A DNA stretch of 64,000 nt from Gilliamella sp. Choc5-1 (GTDB lineage: Bacteria > Pseudomonadota > Gammaproteobacteria > Enterobacterales > Orbaceae): contig NZ_LZHH01000091.1 of the NCBI RefSeq assembly GCF_001690595.1, positions 1 through 64,000 on the forward strand, written 5' to 3'. Shown here in pieces: positions 8,718-16,938 of the stretch (position 1 is the stretch's first letter; every line of letters begins with the position of its first letter). The notes under the pieces were generated by a model, which was given only the letters and a program-made list of their open reading frames with translations, searched no databases and had not been told where the DNA came from. The position numbers and the translations under genes were made by a program.

Positions 8718-8899
8718 CTACATTTCGCATTATTTTTTTACAAAAATAATCGTGAATAACAGCATTACTTTTAATGATTAATTAACGTTATAACACACAC
8801 ATATCATTACACTTTTCCGGGGTGCCTTTTGCTTAATGCAATTAGGTCGGATAAAGCGGATATGTGGAGGCATAACCCCAACGTCAAAATGAGGAAATC
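8718..8899 (+). promoter_or_regulatory. rpsB leader RNA, S2-responsive
   Basis: The leader carries the conserved features of gammaproteobacterial rpsB leaders: GGGGTGCC at 8819-8826, GTGGAGG at 8864-8870 and ACCCCAACG from 8875, with GGGGT able to pair with ACCCC across the region. In E. coli this structure lets ribosomal protein S2 repress translation of rpsB and tsf. The same autogenous control is inferred here. The rpsB ribosome site (GAGGA) follows just before the ATG. Confidence 0.6.
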
Positions 8900-9640
8900 A
8901 TGACTACTACAGTATCAATGCGCGATATGTTACAAGCGGGTGTACACTTTGGACACCAAACTCGTTATTGGAACCCAAAAATGAAACCATTTATTTTTGG
9001 AGCTCGTAACAAAGTTCACATCATCAATCTTGAAAAAACAGTACCAATGTTCAACGAAGCATTAGCTGAATTAAACAAGGTTGCCGCTCGTAAAGGTAAA
9101 ATTTTATTTGTTGGTACAAAGCGTGCAGCTGGTGAAGCAATCAAACAAGCGGCTGAAAGCTGTGGGCAATACTACGTTAATCACCGTTGGTTAGGTGGTA
9201 TGTTGACTAACTGGAAAACAGTACGTCAATCAATCAAACGTCTAAAAGATTTAGAAACACAAGCTAGTGATGGTACTTTTGACAAATTAACCAAAAAAGA
9301 AGCACTAATGCGTGCTCGTGAAATGGCTAAATTAGAAAATAGCTTGGGTGGAATTAAAAATATGGGTGGCTTACCCGATATGATTTTTGTTATTGGTGCA
9401 GACCACGAACATATCGCTATCAAAGAAGCTAACAACTTAGGTATTCCAGTCGTTGCTGTTGTTGATACTAACTCAGATCCAGATGGTATTGATTACATCG
9501 TTCCAGGTAATGATGACGCAATCCGTGCAATTCAATTATATGCAAATGCGGTTGCTCAAGCCGTTCGTGCGGGTCGTGAGCAAAATCAATCTCCAGTCTC
9601 TGAAGCAAGCTTTGTTGAAGAAGCTCCAGCAGCTGAATAA
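8900..9640 (+). CDS. rpsB: 30S ribosomal protein S2
   Basis: The 246-residue protein has the S2 signature at its start ([24 protein letters not shown] is split here as [15 protein letters not shown]) and the central VGTKRAA and [11 protein letters not shown] blocks. It binds the small subunit at the head-platform junction and recruits S1. Length matches E. coli S2 (241). It heads the rpsB-tsf-pyrH-frr cluster, the usual order in this class, and the conserved leader before it implies feedback by S2. Confidence 0.98.
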   Translation: MTTTVSMRDMLQAGVHFGHQTRYWNPKMKPFIFGARNKVHIINLEKTVPMFNEALAELNKVAARKGKILFVGTKRAAGEAIKQAAESCGQYYVNHRWLGGMLTNWKTVRQSIKRLKDLETQASDGTFDKLTKKEALMRAREMAKLENSLGGIKNMGGLPDMIFVIGADHEHIAIKEANNLGIPVVAVVDTNSDPDGIDYIVPGNDDAIRAIQLYANAVAQAVRAGREQNQSPVSEASFVEEAPAAE

Positions 9641-9728
9641 TAAGCTCAAATATTTTCAGGGTCGATGCATAAATATATCGACCCATTCTGATGAAAATCA
9701 TCACAATGGTTAAATAGAGGATTAAAAA

Positions 9729-10586
9729 ATGGCTGAAGTTACCGCTTCTATGGTAAAAGAACTGCGCGAAAGAACTGGCGCAGGTATGATGGAATGTAAA
9801 AAAGCATTAGTTGAAGCTAATGGCGACATTGAACTTGCAATTGACAACATGCGTAAATCAGGTCAAGCAAAAGCAGCTAAAAAAGCAGGTCGTGTTGCTG
9901 CTGAAGGTGTGATTATTTCTAAAATTTCTGCGGATAAAAAATTCGGTGTTATTTTAGAAGTTAACTGTGAAACAGACTTCGTTGCAAAAGATGCTGGTTT
10001 CTTAGCATTTAGTGACAAAGTTGCAGAGGCAGCATTAGCAGATCGTATTACTGATGTTGCAGCACTACAAGCAAAATTTGAAGAAGAACGCACAGCATTA
10101 GTTGCTAAAATCGGTGAAAACATTGGTATTCGTCGTGTTGCTGAAATTGCTGGTGACATAGTTGGTAGTTACCAACACGGTGCTCGTATTGGTGTATTAG
10201 TTGCAGCAAACGGTGCTGACGATGAACTAGTTAAACATATCGCAATGCACATTGCTGCAAGCAAACCAGAATATGTTGATCCAAGTGATGTTCCTGCTGA
10301 TGTGGTTGAACACGAGCGTAACATCCAAATCGATATTGCAATACAATCTGGTAAACCACGCGAAATCGCTGAAAAAATGGTTGAAGGTCGTATGCGTAAA
10401 TTCACTGGCGAAGTTTCTTTAACAGGTCAACCATTTGTAATGGAACCATCAAAAACAGTTGGTGACTTATTAAAAGAAAAAAGCGCAGCAGTTGCTTCAT
10501 TCATCCGTTTTGAAGTGGGTGAAGGTATTGAAAAAGTTGAAGTTGACTTTGCTGCAGAAGTTGCTGCAATATCGAAACAATCTTAA
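9729..10586 (+). CDS. tsf: Elongation factor Ts
   Basis: EF-Ts exchanges GDP for GTP on EF-Tu. The 285-residue protein shows the N-terminal UBA-like domain with the [12 protein letters not shown] motif, then the TDFVAKD block that contacts the EF-Tu nucleotide site, and two core subdomains. Length and order match E. coli Tsf (283). It lies 88 bases after rpsB, with a GAGG ribosome site, and ends just before a strong terminator. Co-transcription with rpsB is expected. Confidence 0.98.
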   Translation: MAEVTASMVKELRERTGAGMMECKKALVEANGDIELAIDNMRKSGQAKAAKKAGRVAAEGVIISKISADKKFGVILEVNCETDFVAKDAGFLAFSDKVAEAALADRITDVAALQAKFEEERTALVAKIGENIGIRRVAEIAGDIVGSYQHGARIGVLVAANGADDELVKHIAMHIAASKPEYVDPSDVPADVVEHERNIQIDIAIQSGKPREIAEKMVEGRMRKFTGEVSLTGQPFVMEPSKTVGDLLKEKSAAVASFIRFEVGEGIEKVEVDFAAEVAAISKQS

Positions 10587-10596
10587 TCGTTTCAAA

Positions 10597-10623
10597 AAAA
10601 CCGCCGTTAAGGCGGTTTTGTTT
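10597..10623 (+). terminator. Terminator after tsf
   Basis: AAAACCGCC pairs with GGCGGTTTT around a five-base loop, followed by a T-rich tail. It ends the rpsB-tsf transcript and separates it from pyrH, as in E. coli. Confidence 0.9.
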
Positions 10624-10705
10624 ATCTACAAAATATTTTAAAATTACTATAGGCTAATTTTTTAGCTTATTGAGTGATAAAACAACGAAATAGTGAGACT
10701 TCAGT

Positions 10706-11440
10706 ATGGTGACCCCTTTCTATAAACGTATTCTTCTTAAACTCAGTGGCGAAGCACTACAAGGCGACGAAGGTTTTGGTATTGATGCAACCGTTCTAGA
10801 TCGCATGGCGCAAGAAATCAAAGAGCTAATTGAAATGAATGTTCAAGTCGCTGTTGTTATTGGGGGCGGTAATCTATTTCGGGGGGCAGGGCTTGCTAAA
10901 GCGGGAATGAACCGCGTTGTTGGCGATCATATGGGAATGCTAGCAACTGTAATGAATGGTCTTGCGATGCGAGATGCGTTACACCGAATTGAGGTTAATG
11001 CCCGTTTAATGTCAGCCATTCCGTTAAACGGTGTATGTGATGATTATCGATGGACCGAAGCAATTAGCTTGCTTCGTCATGGTAGAGTGGTTATTTTGTC
11101 GGCTGGAACAGGCAATCCATTTTTTACCACCGATTCAGCAGCATGTTTACGTGGCATTGAAATTGAAGCAGATGTTGTTTTAAAAGCCACTAAAGTTGAT
11201 GGTGTTTATTCGGCCGATCCCGTTAAAGATCCAACAGCAACACTTTATAAAACATTAAGTTATGACAAAGTCCTTGATGATGAACTTAAAGTGATGGATT
11301 TAGCTGCATTCACATTAGCAAGAGATCATAATCTACCCATTTGTGTCTTTAATATGAATAAACCTGGTGCATTGCGTCGCGTTATTTTAGGTGAACAAGA
11401 AGGGACATTAATTAATAACAAAGCAACAGTAACCAGTTAA
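10706..11440 (+). CDS. pyrH: UMP kinase
   Basis: PyrH phosphorylates UMP to UDP in pyrimidine synthesis and belongs to the amino-acid-kinase fold, unlike eukaryotic UMP kinases. The 244-residue protein carries [16 protein letters not shown] near the N-terminus, the GGGNLFRG phosphate-binding loop, the [12 protein letters not shown] helix and [13 protein letters not shown]. These are all family hallmarks. The start at 10706 fits the E. coli length (241). It sits between tsf and frr in the conserved order. Confidence 0.97.
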   Translation: MVTPFYKRILLKLSGEALQGDEGFGIDATVLDRMAQEIKELIEMNVQVAVVIGGGNLFRGAGLAKAGMNRVVGDHMGMLATVMNGLAMRDALHRIEVNARLMSAIPLNGVCDDYRWTEAISLLRHGRVVILSAGTGNPFFTTDSAACLRGIEIEADVVLKATKVDGVYSADPVKDPTATLYKTLSYDKVLDDELKVMDLAAFTLARDHNLPICVFNMNKPGALRRVILGEQEGTLINNKATVTS

Positions 11441-11469
11441 TTATCTTTATTTTAAATAAGGCTTTTATT

Positions 11470-12027
11470 ATGTTAAACGAGATTCAAAAAGAAGCGCAAA
11501 CGCGCATGGAAAAAAGCATTGATGCGTTTCAAAATCATATTTCTAAAGTTCGAACAGGTCGTGCATCACCAAGTTTATTAGATGGAATTATGGTTGAATA
11601 TTACGGCAGCCCAACGCCGCTGCGTCAACTAGCCAACATCGTTGCTGAAGATGCAAGAACGCTAGCTATCACTGTATTTGATAAATCATTAACTCCAGCT
11701 ATTGAAAAAGCAATTTTAACATCTGATTTAGGGTTAAACCCAGCATCAGCAGGTACTGTTATTCGCGTACCATTACCACCACTAACAGAAGAACGCCGTC
11801 GTGATTTAACTAAAATTGTTCGTAACGAAGCGGAACAAGGTCGTGTATCTATCCGTAATATCCGCCGTGATGCCAACGACCAAATCAAAGCGTTACTAAA
11901 AGATAAAGAAATCTCTGAAGATGATGAACGTAAAGCACAAGATTTAATCCAAAAAGCGACCGATGCCGCAATTAAAAAATTAGATACAGTGCTTGCTGAT
12001 AAAGAAAAGGAACTAATGGAGTTCTAA
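11470..12027 (+). CDS. frr: Ribosome recycling factor
   Basis: RRF works with EF-G to split the post-termination ribosome. The 185 residues match the family length exactly. The triple-helix-bundle motifs are present: [29 protein letters not shown], and the C-terminal [21 protein letters not shown]. It starts 29 bases after pyrH, with an AAGG ribosome site, and ends before a clear terminator. In enterobacteria dxr follows; here an unrelated accessory block follows instead. Confidence 0.98.
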   Translation: MLNEIQKEAQTRMEKSIDAFQNHISKVRTGRASPSLLDGIMVEYYGSPTPLRQLANIVAEDARTLAITVFDKSLTPAIEKAILTSDLGLNPASAGTVIRVPLPPLTEERRRDLTKIVRNEAEQGRVSIRNIRRDANDQIKALLKDKEISEDDERKAQDLIQKATDAAIKKLDTVLADKEKELMEF

Positions 12028-12055
12028 TTCTTAACGGTTTTCTTTCTAACAAAAC

Positions 12056-12090
12056 AAACGCTCTGCTTAGTAAAACAGAGCGTTTTATTT
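12056..12090 (+). terminator. Terminator after frr
   Basis: AAACGCTCTG pairs with CAGAGCGTTT around a ten-base loop and is followed by a T tract. It can also serve leftward transcription from the convergent gene at 12128-13102, since an A tract precedes it. Confidence 0.88.
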
Positions 12091-12127
12091 ATTGACAGTA
12101 AATATATTGACTATTTTACAGCCATAA

Positions 12128-13102
12128 TTACAACTCAAGCTCGTCCTTATCAAGTTCATTTTCGTTATTGCAATAATTTTCTTCTTTTTGTGTACATTGA
12201 CGAGAAAACTCATCATTTGATTTATCATCAGATTTTTTATACTGACATAGCGAATTAATTAAAGTGAAGTGATTTTTATTGACATCATATTGGTGTGTTT
12301 CTGTCACAATAACAGCACCATTATCTTTGATAGAACAAAATTTTCGCCTAATAGCTTGTTTTTTATTTTCATCAAAGGTTATATAACGGCCTTCTAAATT
12401 TAGATAAATAAACTTCCCTTTTTTCTTATTGAAAGCGTAATAACGATCAATAATTGGGATGTCCACGATATCATCGGTTGTTTGTGAGATATAAAATTCA
12501 TTATTATCACCATCAAAGTTATAATCATCGGTATTAATGCTTTGATCATCTTCTTTAGATCCAAACAAATAATCATTATATAGATGATAACCTTGTTTTA
12601 TTGTATCGATTGACATAAATGCATAACCATCAAAATCATCAATTGTTTGCAATAAACTACCATCTCTTTTTCGGTAAACATTAATACCAACCATTTTATA
12701 CGCACAGCCTTTTATGGATAAAAGGACTTTAAAAAAATAGTCTTTAGTGGTTCTGTGTTGTAAAAATTCAACATTTTTAGACTTCTTTTCAGACTTATTA
12801 GGAATACATCCAAATTTAAATTCACTTTTTAACTTTGTTTTATTCAATGATTGTAAGTTTTTATCTAATGGAATCTTATCTGGTTCAACTTGATTTTCAT
12901 TGTTATCTTTGTTTTCAAAAGACGTTTCATCTAATAATTTAGGGGTATTAGTTATATTATTTATATATACAACTCTATTAGTATCATAATCATAATGATA
13001 TTCTTCTTTATATTTTCCATTAGTTTTAATTTGAATACCGTAAGAATAGTTGGCAACTACAAAATTTGGTAAAAAGAATATTAAAATTAAAAAATATTTC
13101 AT
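12128..13102 (-). CDS. Secreted protein of unknown function
   Basis: I do not recognise this 324-residue protein. It starts at 13102, where an AAGGA site lies well placed, with a signal peptide (MKYFLILIFFLPNFVVANYS, cleavage probably after VVA). The mature part is polar, rich in Asn, Asp and Lys, without membrane segments, and has a string of cysteines in the last 60 residues (FCSIKD, LCQYKK, RQCTQKEENYC). It could be periplasmic or outer-membrane associated. It runs in the same direction as the equally unknown 13162-14232 gene and 59 bases after it, so the two may form an operon. Strongly AT-rich, as accessory genes here tend to be. Confidence 0.6.
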   Translation of the reverse strand: MKYFLILIFFLPNFVVANYSYGIQIKTNGKYKEEYHYDYDTNRVVYINNITNTPKLLDETSFENKDNNENQVEPDKIPLDKNLQSLNKTKLKSEFKFGCIPNKSEKKSKNVEFLQHRTTKDYFFKVLLSIKGCAYKMVGINVYRKRDGSLLQTIDDFDGYAFMSIDTIKQGYHLYNDYLFGSKEDDQSINTDDYNFDGDNNEFYISQTTDDIVDIPIIDRYYAFNKKKGKFIYLNLEGRYITFDENKKQAIRRKFCSIKDNGAVIVTETHQYDVNKNHFTLINSLCQYKKSDDKSNDEFSRQCTQKEENYCNNENELDKDELEL

Positions 13103-13161
13103 TGTTTTGTACATCCTTACTAATCATTTTAGCCATTTTTTAGTGATAATTTTTATTATTT

Positions 13162-14232
13162 TTACCAGTCTCTAAACGAATTCCATGGTATCCAGTTGAT
13201 TATTTCACCATTCTTTTTACTATGATAGCTGACTTTAAACCACAAAAGTTCCTTATTTTTATCTTCAATTTCTCCTATTTTATTTTCGTCCCTCTCTATA
13301 TCAAGAATTTTGACAAAATTATTTCTTTTTAAATAGTTATCAGTTGGGTACTGAAAATCGGGTTGTTCATAAAGTTGGACTTTTGCTAATTGAATATAAG
13401 AATGAATATCTCGTTTTTTTGTTGATTTATCCAACAGTGCTGAAAGTTTTTTCATATCATAAAAGGTGAAATGACCACTAGAATCAAGAATATCTAAACC
13501 AATCATATATGGGAACTGGAGACTATTTGAGCTCACCATTCTTTGAAACACTTCAACATTGTTGAAATGATATTGCTTATCTTTATTGGCCATTATTACT
13601 GTATATTTATCTAAATCATAATCTTCGATGGATTGGTAACGTTGATAAAAATTAATATCTCCCATTTTGGCAACAAGCACATCAAAATCTTTATACGATA
13701 GACTTTCATCAGTATGGGGAAAATAGGCATAAGAATTTATTGATTCAGGCGAAAAAGAGATCAAAAATTTATATAAACTATCACCACTATTTAATGTTTG
13801 TCTTTTTATACAATATGAATATTGTGTCTTCATCAAGTTTATTAACCGCCTTCTGACATATACACAATCAGCAGTTAAATTACTATCTCGGATAGTTATT
13901 GGAATATAAGCTTCAGTATTATGAGTCCTTGTACCAGAGTAAAAAAAAGTGGGTTTATTCATCCAATTGACAAATTTAATATCAACTTCCTCAAACAATC
14001 CAATTAAATTTTTAAATTGGTAATCCATATCATCCGATTTAACTTCTAATATAGTAGGTTTTAAAAATTCACCATTCTCATCATCACAGCGATAAGTAGT
14101 AAAATGATAAGGTTTAGAGTGGATATTAAAAGAATAATTTTTAATCTCTGTCTTATTTAAGCAAGGTAGCTCCGCATAGCAGATATTACAAATTGTTATG
14201 CATATTATTAATATAATGCTTTTTTTAAACAT
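13162..14232 (-). CDS. Secreted protein of unknown function with C-terminal SH3-like domain
   Basis: The 356-residue product starts at the ATG at 14232; the longer TTG frame adds only four residues. A signal peptide is clear (MFKKSIILIICITICNICYA, cut before ELPC). The middle is not recognised. The last 75 residues (AKVQLYEQPDFQYPTDNYL, then a FVKILDIE strand and WFKVSYH near the end) have the strand pattern of a bacterial SH3-like domain, which often binds peptidoglycan. It lies upstream of a second secreted unknown on the same strand, and an IS481-type element abuts its 5' side at 14277, which may have removed or replaced its promoter. Confidence 0.6.
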   Translation of the reverse strand: MFKKSIILIICITICNICYAELPCLNKTEIKNYSFNIHSKPYHFTTYRCDDENGEFLKPTILEVKSDDMDYQFKNLIGLFEEVDIKFVNWMNKPTFFYSGTRTHNTEAYIPITIRDSNLTADCVYVRRRLINLMKTQYSYCIKRQTLNSGDSLYKFLISFSPESINSYAYFPHTDESLSYKDFDVLVAKMGDINFYQRYQSIEDYDLDKYTVIMANKDKQYHFNNVEVFQRMVSSNSLQFPYMIGLDILDSSGHFTFYDMKKLSALLDKSTKKRDIHSYIQLAKVQLYEQPDFQYPTDNYLKRNNFVKILDIERDENKIGEIEDKNKELLWFKVSYHSKKNGEIINWIPWNSFRDW

Positions 14233-14276
14233 TCTTTTCACCAAACAGTATTTTTATTTCAAGTGTATTAGCTCAA

Positions 14277-14959
14277 ACTTAATCTGACATGTGCGTATTA
14301 CTCATCGACTTTCATTTTAACAAATTGCGTGTCCGATGAGCAAAATAAATTCTCCAACTGCTTTTCCTTAACCAACCCCTTTGCATCATTCCATGTTTGC
14401 CATGATGTCTTCCCATAACAATATTTTCCAGAGTGTGCTCTTTCTCGATTGTAAAACTCAAGCCATTGCTCAATATCGTTTTGTATTTCACTCAATTGCG
14501 TGTAAATCTTACGTCGAAATAAAATATCATAACATTCTGTTTTCATCGTCTTATGGAATCGCTCACAAATACCGTTAGTTTGTGGGTTGTAGGCTTTGGT
14601 CTTGGTGTGTTCAATATCTTCTAGATTAAGATAAAGTTCGTAAGTATGGCTCTCCTTATGACCATTATATTCCGTACCTCGGTCGGTAAGAATGCGTAAA
14701 AGTGGTACTTCTTCGCTGTCAAAGATAGGCTTTTTACAACTGATTTCTTGAAACGCAAGCTCACCCTCTTGCTCATACAATTTTTTAAAGCGATAATAGC
14801 TATCTCGACTGTATCCCATGATTTTGCAAGCTTGTTGAACGTTACCGAGTTGCTTAGCTAATTCTAAAAGTCCTAATTTAGGTTTAATGATTTTGGCGGT
14901 TTGATTCATTTCTGACTCTCTTTTTTGTGTTATAAAATAACTCAAATGCCAGATTAAGT
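14277..14959 (-). mobile_element. IS481-type element, internally deleted, with both ends
   Basis: Two imperfect inverted repeats of about 24 bases bound the element: ACTTAATCTGACATGTGCGT from 14277, and the complement of CAAATGCCAGATTAAGT ending at 14959. Between them lies a single transposase reading frame. The total of about 683 bases is roughly 400 bases short of a normal single-ORF member. I saw no obvious target-site duplication next to the repeats. Confidence 0.7.
14298..14909 (-). pseudogene. IS481-family transposase with in-frame internal deletion
   Basis: The 203 residues begin with the family's helix-turn-helix region (LAKQLGNVQQACKIMGYSRD, then YYRFKKLYEQEGE) and end with the C-terminal part of the DDE integrase domain: LRILTDRGTEY with the second catalytic Asp, NPQTNGICERFHKTMK with the Glu, and FYNRERAHSGKYCYGKT. 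The segment that should connect them, including the first catalytic Asp (the DTYYVG-type strand), is missing. The junction is at CKKPIFDSEEVPLLRIL. Intact relatives have about 340 residues. Without the first Asp it cannot catalyse transposition, though it could still bind the ends. Start chosen at MNQTAKII with a GAG-type ribosome site. Confidence 0.8.
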
Positions 14960-14998
14960 GGAGATCATTGCATTTTTTTATGGTTTAAATAAAAAAAT

Positions 14999-15061
14999 AA
15001 ACCCCGAATTATATCGAGGTTTGTCATCAATCTGACCACTCGTTATGCGAGTGGTTTTTTT
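14999..15061 (+). terminator. Two consecutive stem-loops, the second a terminator
   Basis: A first hairpin (AAACC...GGTTT, 14999-15022) is followed by ACCACTCG/CGAGTGGT (15035-15055) with a run of Ts to 15061. No intact rightward gene precedes it, so it may end read-through from the IS or be left from a lost gene. The remaining 15062-15289 stretch, about 230 bases of very AT-rich DNA, presumably holds the promoter of the next gene; I could not fix it. Confidence 0.75.
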
Positions 15062-15289
15062 ATAAACTCCTTTCTTTTATTTTGTATTTATTTGTTATTT
15101 TCTAGTATTAATTGCTGTTTTTACTTGTCAAAATAAAATATTAAATAGATAATAAAATGATAAAAAAACGTAACTTATCTTGTGGTAAGAGTAAATTAGT
15201 TTTACAAACTTTATCCCTTTTATTGAAAATAGTGTTAAAAAAAAATAGATAAGTAATAAGTAAAGATAGAAATAATAAGGAAAGAAATA

Positions 15290-16924
15290 ATGAGTGTATC
15301 TTCAAGAAAAAAAGTGGCTAGTATAGAACAAAATGATTACACGGCTAGACAACGACAAAAAACAACTAAAACAGAAAGCCCTCTAGATAACATTAAAGAT
15401 AATACTTTTTTTAAAGTTATTTTTTCAGATAGCCTTTCACTTGAACAAAAAGTAGAAGAAGTCACTCATATTTTAGAATTTACTGATAATAAAGAGGCTG
15501 ATCGAGCTAAAATTCAAGAATTTGATACCTTTAAAGAATATTTGCAATCTATCTCAGAAGAGATGTCTAAGCAACGTATCGAAATGACCGATACCGAAGT
15601 ATTTGCTGAGTTACAAAGAGTTTATGCGGATTTTAATAATGATCTTAATGACTTTATTGAAAAAATTAAACCTCTTACCGAACTTACCGATGCCTTGTAT
15701 AACTTACGCCAAAATGGTGAAACTCGTAATGCTTTAGCTCAAATCAAAGCCGATCAAGAGTGGGATGAAGAAAAGGCGGTGCAAAAAATCAATGTGCAGG
15801 GTGAAATTACCAATATAGAAAAACAAATATCTGATTTACAAAAAGAAATAGTGTTATTGCAGCAGGATAAAAAATTCTTTGGTCTTGGACAAATTAAAGC
15901 TGCATCAAAAGAAAAAATTGATATTAATGAAGAAAAAATAACCAAGCTAAGTGAGCAAATACAAAATAAGCATAAAGAATTAAATGATATTCAGATAGAA
16001 ATTACAACTCGTCACGAGCAACGTACCGAATCAATGGATGTTGAAAAATTAAAAGAGTTACTGAATTTAACTTCAGAACAGCATACATTGCGTCAAGCCG
16101 ATATGGTTGAATCCGCATTAAAATTTGTTAATCAAGGTAAAGAACGTTTTGGTGCGATTCGTAATCATCTGGAAAAAATGGTTAAACAAATTGAAGGGCT
16201 TAGTGACAATAATGGCAATATGATACAAATTTATGCCATTATGAATGAAGCTACTAAAAAAGTTGAAAAAGTACATCGGGAACGTAGAGAGGAGCTTGAA
16301 AATAAAGATGTTGGCGATAATCTATTAGAGTCAATGAAGCTTGATGAAGCAAGACGTAATTTAGATGAACATATTGATACAGTGTCAACTGCAACAGTTG
16401 ATACCATGCAAACTTATGGTGAATTAACAACTGAAGCCATCAAAATTCGCAATATGCAAGCAGCGACCAAAAAACAAGTTGAAAGTGCAAGAGCAATGCA
16501 TTCACGAGGTATTGCATCTGTAGCCTCTCAACTTAGTGTTGTGGTAACAGCGGTTAATTCTGCTGCAATTAATGAAGCGCAATCAATGGCAAGTAATACT
16601 TTAGCCGAAATGACACGAGTCACAAACGATATTGCAAAAAATGAAGCAATTCGAATTGCAACAGGCCGTGATGAAATTAATAATGATTTAGAAGCTATGT
16701 TACAAAACTTAGCAGAATTTGGCGATACCCAAAGAGAGGCGACAGAAATTACTCGCTCAGCACTAGAAACAATGCGTGCGAATTTAGATGAAATTGAAAA
16801 AATGTCTAAAGACGTTCAAAATGATACGCGTGAATTTATTGCGGTGACAGGTGATGTTTTATCAGAAAAATCTGAAACCAAAAACGAAAACACTAGTGGC
16901 ACAACGTCCCCTTTTAAACTGTAA
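15290..16924 (+). CDS. Coiled-coil protein, distantly TelA-like, partner of the next AAA+ protein
   Basis: The 544 residues are almost entirely helical and charged, with no signal peptide and no membrane segment. Long coiled coils are predicted by eye at about 165-245 and 330-540. An Ala/Ser/Met-rich middle section (RAMHSRGIASVASQLSVVV, then TAVNSAAINEAQSM) interrupts the charge pattern. The overall shape, and the C-terminal helices with TVDTMQTYGELTTEAIKIRN, remind me of the TelA/YaaN toxic-anion-resistance family, but the match is weak and I do not claim that function. The gene ends 14 bases before the ClpB-like AAA+ gene, so the two are certainly one operon. A scaffold or substrate adaptor role for the ATPase is an inference. 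Confidence 0.55.
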   Translation: MSVSSRKKVASIEQNDYTARQRQKTTKTESPLDNIKDNTFFKVIFSDSLSLEQKVEEVTHILEFTDNKEADRAKIQEFDTFKEYLQSISEEMSKQRIEMTDTEVFAELQRVYADFNNDLNDFIEKIKPLTELTDALYNLRQNGETRNALAQIKADQEWDEEKAVQKINVQGEITNIEKQISDLQKEIVLLQQDKKFFGLGQIKAASKEKIDINEEKITKLSEQIQNKHKELNDIQIEITTRHEQRTESMDVEKLKELLNLTSEQHTLRQADMVESALKFVNQGKERFGAIRNHLEKMVKQIEGLSDNNGNMIQIYAIMNEATKKVEKVHRERREELENKDVGDNLLESMKLDEARRNLDEHIDTVSTATVDTMQTYGELTTEAIKIRNMQAATKKQVESARAMHSRGIASVASQLSVVVTAVNSAAINEAQSMASNTLAEMTRVTNDIAKNEAIRIATGRDEINNDLEAMLQNLAEFGDTQREATEITRSALETMRANLDEIEKMSKDVQNDTREFIAVTGDVLSEKSETKNENTSGTTSPFKL

Positions 16925-16938
16925 TAAAGGAATACATA

